A stretch of 64,000 bases of DNA, taken from the NCBI GenBank assembly GCA_019054805.1, contig JAHQIY010000007.1, forward strand, positions 1,803,501 to 1,867,500, given 5' to 3'. The notes under the pieces are model-generated. The model was not told the origin of the DNA. It saw nothing but the letters and a program-made list of their open reading frames with translations, and searched no databases. Positions 12,404 through 22,945 of this stretch are shown here, piece by piece. Numbering within the stretch: the stretch's first letter is position 1; every line of letters begins with the position of its first letter. Origin of the DNA: Brachionus manjavacas. Its lineage: Eukaryota; Rotifera; Eurotatoria; Ploima; Brachionidae. Made by a program: the position numbers and the translations under genes.

Positions 12404-12930
12404 ACAATAATAATAAAAATAATGATAATAATAATATGGGCTACAATAAACATTAGCCTGTAGATCAAGACTAAGAGTTTGATAGCTAAAACGAGTTACA
12501 AAACATAAGATAAATAAACTAAAAAGAATATTATTTAATTTTAGTTGATCAGACGCTAAAAAATCATCCGTTTTTTTTAACATTGTCTTTTGATGTTGCT
12601 GCCAATACGTCAGGTGGCAAAATGTTAATCTATCCCAGTTATCAGCTCCTCGATTTAAAATTAAATGCTTTTTGTGACTTATCCTTGTGTATTGCTTTAC
12701 GAGTTTATGCTTTTGACCACGAATGCTACCAGCAGGGCTGTCCTAAAATGATGAACTCATTAGTTTACTCGGATTATGCCGGTCAACTCTCATACTTTTT
12801 ACTAATCTTGAAATATTCGATAAGTTCACCTCTCTCTCTCTCCTCACTTTTAGGGTGGTTAGTCCTAGATTTTCTTCATAGGTGAGGTGACAGATGGGCT
12901 TGACAAGCTTCGTAGATTTGCATGTCATTT
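12404..12930 (-). mobile_element. 5'-truncated LINE, C-terminal reverse-transcriptase remnant
   Basis: On the minus strand the frame reads STKLVKPICHLTYEENLGL then TTLKVRRER, which matches the region after the thumb of CR1/Jockey-like LINE proteins (compare STLEERRRRGDL in the LINE at 18.3 kb). It then continues in broken frames to a C-terminal-like LKKTDDFLAS. The 3' end has ACTCGTTTTAGCTATC and then a TTA/ATT microsatellite. It is short and has stops, so it is dead. Confidence 0.65.
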
Positions 12931-13336
12931 TTTCAAAATTTTGAACATTCTTTTTAGAACACCCGTTATTATATTCCTTCTTAATCCAAAATTATAAAAA
13001 TTAATTTTTTTCGGAATAATTAACAAATTTTGGAAATTTTTATTTTTAGAATGAATAATTTGAATTTGACAAAAAAATTTTTTTAACAGGGTCAAGCAAA
13101 TTAAATAAGTGATTTCTATACCATGTATTTTAAACGAACAAATAACTAAAACAAATAAATGTTCAAAATAATTAAAATTTTTTACAAATATAAACATTCT
13201 TCAGAAATATTTCGGCGTTCTACGAACATTGACTCTCAGGTGAATCGGTTTGCATTTTCATTTTTAAAAGTTGATTTTCTTTTTTAAACTCGTCAAGCTT
13301 GAATAAAAAATAATTAAAATGACCTAATATATTTTA
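12931..13336. other. Intergenic, AT-rich
   Basis: Low-complexity A/T DNA between the LINE remnant and the end of the USF-like gene; it probably contains that gene's 3' UTR. No other feature seen. Confidence 0.5.
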
Positions 13337-14775
13337 TTAACTGATTTTTACTCTTTCTTTTAGCACTTCATTTTCGGTCTTTAAACTTTCCAAACATCGA
13401 ATTTGGTCGCACAGACTTTGATTTTGCTTCTTAATGTCCTGCAAATACTGGACTGTTTTTTCCAAAATACCACCCTTGCTCTTTGAATAAATAAATTAAG
13501 CTCAATTTTTATTTTAGCCAAAAACCCACTTGACCATGTTTAGATTGATCATTGCAACAGTCGGGTATGACTTTGGAAAGTTCCACAATCCATTTGTTGA
13601 TGTTGTCTCTGCGTCTTCTCTCCACTTCATTGTGATTTGCTCTTCGTCGTTCGTCTCTTAGCACTTTGGGAGCTGAATTGATCGAAGTTGTGGACGAGAC
13701 CGGTGATCCTAAGGTAACAGTAGTTGTCTTCGGATTATTGTTGATTAAACTCGAGTTTAAATTGGTTGTATTTCCCAAATTTTGCAAGGTAATTGTAGAC
13801 AGATTATGCGAATTGTAGTGTTGGCTCGTAGAAGAGACCGAATGTGGTGGAGACTTCATCTTGATGGAGTTCGAGTGGTGACTGTTGGAAATTAAATCAA
13901 TAGGCTGCATCATAAAGTAGACATTTTGGTTCGATTCGGCCAGCTTAACTGTCTGTATTGATGCTGAGTTTAGTCTACAGTTTTTGTTATCATGCGAGAC
14001 AAGATCTAGATTTTCTGTAGATTCTAGCTGAATTTGTTCAAGGTGAGAATTGTCGATGTTTTCTGGTGGCTTTAGGGTTTTGGAGGGTTCGTTTAACAAG
14101 CTTGTTTGATTAGGTGAGCCCACAGGAACTAGTTTAAGAGTTATCTGTCGGTCTATAGGAAAAATTTATTAAAACACTTCGCAGGAGATGATTTCAAGAT
14201 AAATGGAAGTAAAAAAGAAAACAAAAGAAAACTTAAAATTAGCTTTATTACTGGGAACTATTTCTGGCTTGAGCTGAAATTGTAAAGTGTTGATTCCGCC
14301 TTCAATGATTAGAGTCTGCTGATCAGAGCCATTGTCATCGGTTTTCTGGTTTGGACTCTTGAGATTATTGTTAAAGTCAACAATTGAATTTGAGCTGCTC
14401 TGACATGTCAAATCATCGTCAGTGGTGTCAATCGAAGATTCTTTGCGCAGTTTTTTAGACCATCTCTCTTCCTGATCTCTGTTAAAAAAAATTCTCAAAT
14501 CATTTTATCAAAGGGTCAAAGCAAAATTTTTACACTAAGGCCTGCTTATTAGTGGGCGGAGATGATGTAATAGGTTGTGAAGTTAAGTTTTCTTTATGTT
14601 CTAATAAGCATTTATCCAAACTAGAAGTCGTCTTATTTTCGTCAAATATTATATTAGATGATATATCATCTGATCTATTTGAGAGTCTAGCTGTAGTTGT
14701 TGTTGATGATTTGGTTGCTAGAGTTGATGTTGAATTCATTTCTTTTTCCATGTGTTCAATCACGGGAACAATCAT
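13337..14775 (-). CDS. USF: USF-like bHLH-leucine zipper transcription factor
   Basis: Proposed exons: 14775-14534, 14478-14252, 14152-13530 and 13480-13337; phases fit, 1236 nt, 411 aa. The N-terminal three quarters are Ser/Thr/Asn-rich with short segments reminiscent of activation regions. The basic region RRANHNEVERRRRDNINKWI is followed by helix 1, a loop, then after an intron SKGGILEKTVQYLQDIKK as helix 2. A zipper follows with leucine-like spacing (SLCDQIRCLESLKTENEVLK). His, Glu and Arg at the E-box-reading positions of the basic helix (HNEVERRRR) are conserved, so binding to CACGTG-type E-boxes as a nuclear dimer is expected from the family. The protein stops soon after KERVKIS, so the zipper is shorter than in vertebrate USF1/USF2. 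An upstream exon cannot be excluded. Confidence 0.85.
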
Positions 14776-15831
14776 GAGGAAAAATTATAGAATTTTTCTT
14801 ATATCAAATATTTCAAATTTAATATTATAATTTTTGCCTTTTTCGAGCTTACTAATTCTTATGTATAATTTTAAAATTATAATTTATTGGCGCACCTTTG
14901 GTTTTGCATCTTTTTAAGTAATGTTGGTTGTGTATATAAGCGAAAACTGCGCTATTTTATTTTTTCAAAGTAAAAAAACGCAATTTTTTGCTGAATTTTT
15001 TGACAAAATCATAACTAAACCTAGAAAGCCCGATTAAAATACCAAAAGTTATGAATAGATTTAAAAAAAATGAATTAGTGTAATGAATTTTTTTATTATT
15101 CAATAAAGTATTTAGTATTAGATTGTGCTATTGCATTCAGAAGATATTGATATTTAAAATTTTATTACCGTAAATATTTGTTATTAGATCTATGCTTAGA
15201 TAATCTCTAAGCTGCAGATTATACTACTACTACTACTCCTAACACTAAAAGCCCAGGAATTTAAATTTAAAAGTGAAAATTCATATACAACTAACCAAAT
15301 TTTATATTTATTCATTCAAACTAAAATAATTTTACTTAATTTCATTTAAAAAACTTATAAATTTTAGAACAAAAACTTTTTTGTCTTTAAAAAATTTTAT
15401 TAAAATTGATTAAAAATGTAAATAATTCAAAAAAGGAAAATTTTAAGATTTTATGTATGAAATTAAGCTTTACAAAACAAGAAATTGTTTGGAAAAAAAG
15501 ATTTTTATTTTAATCCATTATTTCGAAATAACTAAGGTCTTTTATTTTAATCATTTAAATCTAAATGTCTCAAAAATTATTCTTCCTGGACAAAAACTAC
15601 ACATATTTTTTGAAAATCTCTTGAAATTCTCTAAAAGAATAATGGGGGGTAAGTTGTATAAAATTGAGGGTCACTACTGTTCCCCAAATTTTATTTTTTT
15701 TCAGGTTTTTGAAAATATAAAAAAATTCAATTTTTAAAAAAAGTTTAAATCCTGGAAAAAAATTATTAAATTTTCAAAAAGAACATAAAAACTTCAAAAT
15801 AAATAATAATAAATAAGTTGGTATAAGGAAT
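14776..15831. other. Intergenic, with a solo LINE tail at about 15196-15243
   Basis: AT-rich DNA upstream of the USF-like gene, presumably including its promoter. Near 15200 a short CTAAGCTGCAGATTA followed by five TAC/ACT triplets looks like another LINE 3' end. The open frame at 15453-15737 is Lys/Phe/Ile-rich and has no coding signature. Confidence 0.45.
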
Positions 15832-17183
15832 AGTGTTGTATGCGGTCAGACAAAACCGGTCCATTAGGGGAACGGTTTAAAGCGGTCATTTGGCCGGTCA
15901 GCTTGGCGGTCAAAATTTTGGACCGCCAAAATAAACGGTCTAAAATAAACGGGCGGTCAAATAACCGGCCAAAGCTTTGGCGGGCGGTAATTTGGCCGGA
16001 CAGCTTGGCGGTCAAAATTTTGGACCGTATAAAAAACCGGTCATAAATATATGGGCGGCAAAAAAAGTTAAAAATACTCAAAAATTAAAAATAAAAAATT
16101 TTTTTTTAAGAATATAAGAAAGAAAAGAAAAAAAAATTTATTTAGAGATTAATAAAAAGGAAATTTATATAAAATATAACAAAAAAATTTATTTAAAAAA
16201 ATAAAATAAAAATATATAGAAACTAGTTGTAGGTAGTAGGTACTTATAGTCTTTGGAACTTAAAGTCGTTGGTACTTTTAGGTCTTTAAAAACCAACCAA
16301 CAAATACAACCAACTAGTGTTGGGATCCGTACAAGCGGACACTTAACCGGCAAAAATTTTCAGAAACCGTGACCGTGTCCGCATAAGCCGGCCAACTTTT
16401 TGGCGGTTGGTTGGTTGGTTGTTGGTAGGAGCTGTTGGTGTTTGTGGTTAGTGATGTTGGCAGTTAGGATAAGTTGTTGGTTGGTTTTTAAAGACCTAAA
16501 AGTACCAACGACTTTAAGTTCCAAAGACTATAAGTACCTACTACCTACAACTAGTTTCTATATATTTTTATTTTATTTTTTTAAATAAATTTTTTTGTTA
16601 TTTTTGTAATAAATTTTTTTTCTATTATTTTCTATTTTTTTTCTATTTTTTTTTTATTAATCTCTAAATAAAATTTTTATTCTCTTCTTTCTTATATTCT
16701 TAAAAAAAAAATTTTTATTTTTAATTTTTGAGTATTTTTAAGTTTTTTTGCCGCCCATATTTTTTTTTTATAGGTTATTTAATAAATTTAATAAATTTTT
16801 TTTTTTTTAAATGGCTCTGAGTAATTAAACTCCTTTCACCATTGTTAGAGGAATTATTAAATAGTATTAGAGTTTAAATAATTTCAGAAAGAACAAATTA
16901 CAAATACATTTTCGAAAAGTTACAAGCTTTGAACTATCCACTGCTGCAAATACTTTGAGACAATTGACAAGGGAGTTCTAAACTCATATATTTATGACCG
17001 GTTTTTTATACGGTCCAAAATTTTGACCGCCAAGCTGTCCGGCCAAATGACCGTCCGCCAAAGCTTTGGCCGGTTATTTGACCGCCCGTTTATTTTAGAC
17101 CGTTTATTTTGGCGGTTCAAAATTTTGACCGCCAAGCTGACCGGCCAAATGACCGCCCGCCAAAAAGTTGGCCGGCAAAAAAT
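15832..17183. mobile_element. Nested foldback element rich in GACCGGCC, copy 1
   Basis: Two long arms (about 15832-16315 and 16476-17183) are inverted copies of each other. They are built of short units such as GGCCGGTCAGCTTGGCGGTC and AAAATTTTGACCGCC plus an AT-rich segment. Between them at 16316 is an element end, AGTGTTGGGATCCGTACAAG, whose inverse closes the second copy at 21646. The outer left end reads AGTGTTGTATGCGG. The right arm also carries an about 200-bp AT-rich insertion (16770-16985) that the left arm lacks. At 17183 the arm joins the duplicated block described next, so its own terminus is missing. It is a non-autonomous DNA element; AGTGTTGGG ends suggest hAT-like ancestry, but no 8-bp duplication is visible. 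Confidence 0.6.
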
Positions 17184-17430
17184 TTTCAAATTTAAATTTT
17201 TTAAATTTCAGAGAATAAAAACTATTGCATCCAGTTATCCAAAAAGTCAATTGGAAATATTTAAAGAAAAAAGAAGATGAAAATGTGGCAACATCTAAAA
17301 AAATTGATTAGTAATGGAAAGCTTTTTAGAAGATAGTGATGACTCCGTTTCGGAAAGTTTCTCGGATAATGAGCATGAATAGGAACTGAATGTCAAAGAT
17401 TAGTTTAAACAAATTCAACGAGTCAAATGA

Positions 17431-17868
17431 AAAAAACTCGATTTTCTAGGACTTAAATAGTTGCGAACTATTAAGCATGAATTTTAAGATGTATATCTTG
17501 ATAAAAAGACATGTAATATTTTTTGACTAAGATCTCGCAATTGAAGAAACAATGCGTGCATTCAAACTAAAAATAAAGTTGATAAGCCTTTTTAGTATTT
17601 TGATTATTATTGCATGTACGCTCGAAGGACATTTGGGAAAAAACTTCAATATTATGAAACAATCTAGCATTATGTTAAAAATTGGGTACCATTATTCAGA
17701 TTTATTTTAAGCTTATAAACTTTATTTTTAATTTGAATGCACACATTGTTTCTTCAAATGCGAGGCTTTAGTCAAACAATATTACAAGTCCTAAATTTCT
17801 TCTTAAATTTCATCTTAAGCTTAATAGTTCGCAACTATTTAAGTTCTAGAAAATCGAGTTTTTTTTAT
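17431..17868. mobile_element. Foldback MITE inside the duplicated block, left copy
   Basis: AAAAAACTCGATTTTCTAGG ... AATAGTTGCGAACTATTAAG is matched at the other end by its inverse. Inner arms also pair (GCATTCAAACTAAAAATAAA with its complement near 17735). About 440 bases, no coding frame. The right copy of the block has the same element, so it was inserted before the duplication. Confidence 0.7.
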
Positions 17869-17920
17869 TTTTATCTAGCAGGAAAATTTTTAATTTAGAA
17901 AAAAATTCAATTTAAGAAAA

Positions 17921-18314
17921 ATGAAAGGCCAATTTGCAGATAAAGGAATTGAAGCGTTAACGCTTTTAAAAACAGCTAGCCCTAAGTTAGATCAGATTGC
18001 ATCTCTTGCTTCTAATATTGAAAGCATGGCAGCTAGTTTGAAATCGTTGGATACAAAGTTAACTACGCTTGATATGAAAGTGGACAATTTGGATAAGAAG
18101 GTGAACGATTTGGATAAGAAAGTGAACGATTTGGACCATAAGGTGACTCAAAATGAAAAACTAAGCGCTGTTAGATTGTCAAATATTTATGTCAATTCTG
18201 ACAAATCTTTAATTAATTGGCTTAAAGTAATTTTACATTTCGAACTTAACAAAATCTTTTCGAACAAAATTTTTTAAATTTTCAACCTAGATTCCAAGCA
18301 AAAATCTTCCTCAC
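17921..18314 (+). pseudogene. LINE-truncated copy of the heptad-repeat coiled-coil gene
   Basis: It opens with the same ATG and MKGQFADKGIEALTLLK as the intact copy at 22946. It has only two KKVNDLD heptads where the other has seven, and the same intron (donor after WLK). Exon 2 is cut after about 23 bases, at CACAAATGT, where the LINE's TAC tail starts. The last third of the protein is therefore missing. It could still be translated into a shorter coiled-coil protein by reading into the intron, but loss of the conserved C-terminus argues for a pseudogene. Confidence 0.7.
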
Positions 18315-21092
18315 AAATGTAGTAGTAATAGTAGTAGTAGTAGTAGTGTAAATGATGTAGGAAACACTAGTTTCCAAGTAGTTGCGCACGTAGTCGCCCT
18401 ACTTTAACAGCCTCTGGCCAAATTTTATTGTAGCATCTTGTCAATTCTCATTTTGAAGATTTTTGTGTTTGTCACGCACTTTGTCACTTCATCCAGAGCG
18501 TTCCAATATCCCGCTGTTCGATTTGTGAAAAAGTTGTGTCTCAGTCCACAATTGCGGATCAGCTATCGTTCTATTGCCATGCGACAAGATCTGGTATTAC
18601 CAGCTGGGCTATCTAGACCATCCGAGGCCAGCTTTTGATCTCCATTAATTAATGTTACTTGATCATGTCCATGCTGTATTTTGTGTAGCTGAATCAGATC
18701 ACCGCGCCTACGTCGCTCTTCAAGGGTGCTCCAGCCTAGAGCCTCTCTTCTCTCGAAGTAAGGTTTTCCCTTCAATTCAGGCACTAATTTCGAAAATCTT
18801 CGCTGAACTTGCTCGATGACATCAATATCGCTGCGCCGATACGGGTTCCAAGCTCCTACAGCAAACTCCAGATGAGGGCGAACAAATGATTTGAAAAAAA
18901 GGTCTACTAACCTCAGAGAGAAATACTGGAATGTGAATCTGATACGAGTAGCTACCATTGTTGCTCTTGCCGCTGCTCGCTTGGCCTGCTCGCTTGACTT
19001 AAGATCACTTGTGACGATGATGCCGAGATCTCGTTCCTTCGTTGTCTTCGCCAGCATGTTACCTCCAATCTGATAGTCATAGCAACTGTTGTTGGCACCG
19101 AAATGCATGACTAGACACTTCTCTTTGTTAAATTTAGCTTTCCATGTATCCGACCGAACCGATAATTTGTCCAAGTCCAATTGCATCTCAACAGAATCCT
19201 CTGATCGTCCTACTGATCTTGCTAATTTGCTGTCATCCGCGTAGAGTTTACAAAGTGAATTGCAGACATCCGGCATATCATTGATAAAGATGATGAAGAG
19301 GAGGGGACCGAGTACAGATCCTTGAGGAACCCCGCTAGTGAGCGCCACCCAATCTGATACTACTTCACCAATCACTAATCGTTGCTTACGACCGCTTAGG
19401 AAAGATCGGATCCACTTGACGAGTAATTCTGGAAGTCCGTAAGCCGCTAGTTTAACGAGTAGCAGTTCATGAGACACCTTGTCAAATGCTTTCTCAAAAT
19501 CTAAGTAGATTACATCTGCCGGCTGTCTGCGACTCATGCAATTTGTTAAGAAATCCATAGTTTCTAAAAGATTGGTTACGCACGCCTTGTGAGCCATGAA
19601 ACCATGCTGTTTATCCGTAATGAGCTTGTTCTTCTCGAGATGTTTGACGATGTAATCCTTGATCAGCGACTCCAAGACTTTGCATGGAACGGATGTGAGA
19701 GAGACTGGACGGTAGTTACTTGCCATCGTTCTACTGCCCTTTTTATGAATTGGCGATACATTAGCAATTTTCCATTCATTAGGCAGTTTTGACGATATCA
19801 AGGACTGCTCGAACATGTACGAGAGAGGCGAAGCAAGCGACTCGGCACACATCTTAAGTTGGTGTGTGCCTATCTGGTCGACTCCAGCTGACTTATCACT
19901 GTTTAAGTTCTTGAGTTTCGCCAAAACCTTCTCCTGAGTTACGACATCCTCAATTGTAAAACATGGATCAGCTCTTGCTCTTACTTTGAAACTAGCTTCA
20001 GCACTGACAACGACTTCTCTCGAGGGAGGCGGCTCAAATACCGAGAAGAAGAAAGCATTTAGTATTTCGCAGATGCTCACTTTGTCTGTGACGATTTTGT
20101 TATCGATGTCCGTTAAAGCTGCTATGCTTTCTCTTGACGAGTAGTGCCGGTTCATGTAGGAATAAATTTGCTTTGGATTTTTTTTTGCATAAACCTCTGT
20201 GCTTGCTTCCCAGCTGCTCATTGTGACTGTCGATACGCTTGCGGATAAAGGAACGTCTCTTCTGGCGAACGAGTGAAGCAACTTCGTAATTCCACCATGG
20301 TGGTTTGGCGTCGAGAGGCTTCTTCCGTCGCCTTTTGACGAATAACTTCGCGGCCTCGCCGAAGATGCCTAGAAAATTTGAATAAGAATTTTGCACAGAC
20401 CCTTTCTTTACTGCTCCTTGCCAATTGTAATTTTTAAAATACTCACTCAATGCGGCGAAATCACCGCCAATGCAGTGTTCTACTGTCGAAGGCTTGCGAC
20501 CGCGCAGCTCTGGAGTGAAGTTGGAAGCTCAAGCTACAGTGGTATCTAGAAGAGTTTCCGTCTAGAGGAGGGCCTCTCTTTACATTTGTCACACTGTTTG
20601 GATCGCTAACCAGCACAAGATCTAACAGACTAATCGGATGTTCGTTACAAAAGAACGTCTCTTCTTTAACCATCTGCACAAGACTTGAGTTGCTAATTGC
20701 ATTACCAACAAGGCAGTTCTTCGTTGATACATCAATGAGCATTGGCGCGCCGTCCTCGTTCCACTCGACATGCGGCAAATTGAAGTCGCCCATTAGAATG
20801 ATTCCAGAATACTTTCCGCTTCTTAGCAAGTTTGAGGTAGATTCAAGTGAGGTCGATATGGCAATATCTGAATCGCTCGGAAAATTGGTGTCGTTTTGCG
20901 GTGGAGGCCTGTACATGCAAACAACAAGTACTGGTTTTTCATTCTCTATCTTGATAGCTACCCATATCTGCTCACAACAAAGGCAAAGAAAGCTTACCTC
21001 CGACGTCATGTAGACTTCATAGCACGCCTTAACGTATAAGAATACTCCTCCACCTTTCTTGTCACAGTTGCAACAAGCAGTTTCTTTCCTAT
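18315..21092 (-). mobile_element. Nearly complete non-LTR retrotransposon (CR1/Jockey-like LINE)
   Basis: Minus strand. Part of an APE-type endonuclease (about 21009-20461: GDFNLPHVEW, then LLDLVLVSDP) precedes the reverse transcriptase (20281-18563). The RT shows DKSAGVDQI, ANVSPIHKKG, NYRPVSLTSV, YLDFEKAFDKVSH, SGVPQGSVLGPLLFIIF, the LYADDSKL catalytic box and the C-terminal STLEERRRRGDL. The 3' end is a TAC microsatellite. At least two frameshifts (near 20460 and 20200-20280) and one in-frame stop (18563-18565) separate otherwise good reading frames, so the copy is dead but fairly young. The 5' part of the endonuclease and any ORF1 are missing. It is visibly richer in G+C than its surroundings. 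No target-site duplication was found because its two flanks belong to different repeats. Confidence 0.9.
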
Positions 21093-21646
21093 ATTCTTAA
21101 AAAAAAAAATTTATTTTTAATTTTTGAGTATTTTTAAGTTTTTTTGCCTCCCATATTTTTTTTTTATAGTTTATTTAATAAATTTAAAAAATTTTTTTTT
21201 TTTTTAAATGGCTTTGAGTAATTAAACTCCTTTCACCATTGTTAGAAGAATTATTAAATAGTGTTAGAGTTTAAATAATTTCAGAAAGAACAAATTACAA
21301 ATACATTTTCGAAAAGTTACAAGCTTTGAACTATCCACTGCTGCAAATACTTTGAGACAATTGACAAGGGAGTTCTAAACTCATATATTTATGACCGGTT
21401 TTTTATACGGTCCAAAATTTTGACCGCCAAACTGTCCGGCCAAATTACCGCCCGCCAAAGCTTTGGCCGGTTATTTGACCGCCCGTTTATTTTAGACCGT
21501 TTATTTTGGCGGTTCAAAATTTTGACCGCCAAGCTGACCGGCCAAATTACCGCCCGCCAAAAAGTTGGCCGGCTTATGCGGACACGGTCACGGTTCTCTG
21601 AAAATTTTGGCCGGTTAAGTGTCCGCTTCTACGGATCCCAACACTA
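21093..21646. mobile_element. GACCGGCC-rich foldback element, copy 2, right arm with intact terminus
   Basis: From TTTCTTATATTCTTAAAAAA onward it repeats the right arm of copy 1 (16684-17180), including the 200-bp AT-rich insertion. It then continues through CCGGCTTATGCGGACACGGT to the terminus CTACGGATCCCAACACT. That terminus is the inverse of the end found at 16316. It abuts the 5' end of the LINE directly. Confidence 0.7.
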
Positions 21647-22206
21647 ATAAGGAAATTTTCAAAATATGTGGTCTGTGTTTTATTAGGACCCATTTTATTT
21701 GTGAAAAGAATTCAAAAATTCGTTATTCTGGTAAATATTATTTTAACTATTGTTGGCTAATTTAAATTCTTTACAATCAATAAATTTCGGCTATCATATC
21801 AGAAAAATGTGTTTCCCTGTATAAAGAAGATAAAAATTTAATAAAAAAGATTAAATTTAACAGTATACATATAGTATGGTGTTATTTGTGTTGTTTAGTG
21901 ATGCTTGCGACATTACAATGCAGACTCGTTGTAACCAATTTTAAAAATTTTATATAATTTTTTCCATTAAATTAATTTGTTTGCTGGATTACTGATTTTT
22001 TTTTCAAAGTAAAAATAAATCTTGATTTATCAAGATTGATGATTTAGATTTATTTAGAGCTATGGTTATTATTATTCTTGAAAAATGGTACTTTAAAATA
22101 ATATTAAGTGTTATTTTATTTAATTTAGAAATTATTTTTTTTTTTTGATTTCTCAAATCTATTCAGGATCGTTTTTTGAATCTTCATTGATTAATTTTTC
22201 TAAAAT
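21647..22206. other. Single-copy spacer between foldback copy 2 and the right duplicated block
   Basis: AT-rich sequence present only here; it is absent between the equivalent units on the left. It contains no convincing exon. Confidence 0.5.
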
Positions 22207-22451
22207 TTTTCAAATTTAAATTTTTTAAATTTCAGAGAATAAAAACTATTGCATCCAGTTATCCAAAAAGTCAATTGGAAATATTTAAAGAAAAAAGAAG
22301 ATGAAAATGTGGCAACATCTAAAAAAATTGATTAGTAATGGAAAGCTTTTTAGAAGATAGTGATGACTCCGTTTCGGAAAGTTTCTCGGATAATGAGCAT
22401 GAATAGGAACTGAATGTCAAAGATTAGTTTAAACAAATTCAACGAGTCAAA

Positions 22452-22890
22452 TAAAAAAAAACTCGATTTTCTAGGACTTAAATAGTTGCGAACTATTAAG
22501 CATGAATTTTAAGATGTATATCTTGATAAAAAGACATGTAATATTTTTTGACTAAGATCTCGCAATTGAAGAAACAATGCGTGCATTCAAACTAAAAATA
22601 AAGTTGATAAGCCTTTTTAGTATTTTGATTATTATTGCATGTACGCTCGAAGGACATTTGGGAAAAAACTTCAATATTATGAAACAATCTAGCATTATGT
22701 TAAAAATTGGGTACCATTATTCAGATTTATTTTAAGCTTATAAACTTTATTTTTAATTTGAATGCACACATTGTTTCTTCAAATGCGAGGCTTTAGTCAA
22801 ACAATATTACAAGTCCTAAATTTCTTCTTAAATTTCATCTTAAGCTTAATAGTTCGCAACTATTTAAGTTCTAGAAAATCGAGTTTTTTT
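22452..22890. mobile_element. Foldback MITE inside the duplicated block, right copy
   Basis: Same structure as the element at 17431-17868, with one extra A in the left terminal A run. Confidence 0.7.
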
Positions 22891-22945
22891 TATTTTTATC
22901 TAGCAGGAAAATTTTTAATTTAGAAAAAAATTCAATTTAAGAAAA

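Larger units (their letters stand above)
17184..18314 (+). repeat. Left copy of a 1.2-kb duplicated block
   Basis: The sequence from TTTTCAAATTTAAATTTTTT to the coiled-coil exon is nearly identical to 22207-23443. The copies differ by few substitutions and by 105 bases, five 21-bp units, in the minisatellite. It carries a foldback element and the 5' part of the coiled-coil gene, and ends where the LINE begins. To its left it joins foldback-element sequence rather than the flank seen in the right copy. Confidence 0.85.

Noticed and set aside
12583-12885. Plus-strand 100-residue frame
   Set aside because: The opposite strand shows LINE C-terminal motifs in the same stretch, so this is an antisense shadow of a transposon remnant.
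15453-15737. 94-residue open frame upstream of the foldback element
   Set aside because: Composition is that of AT-rich noncoding DNA (Lys, Phe, Ile, Asn), with no homology I recognise and no splice partners.
15840-17280. Open frames encoding RSKINGRSNNRPKLWR-like proteins
   Set aside because: They lie in the GACCGGCC foldback arms, occur on both strands and repeat in copy 2; no protein family.
18891-20424. Plus-strand and extra minus-strand frames within the LINE
   Set aside because: Shadows of the endonuclease and reverse-transcriptase frames.
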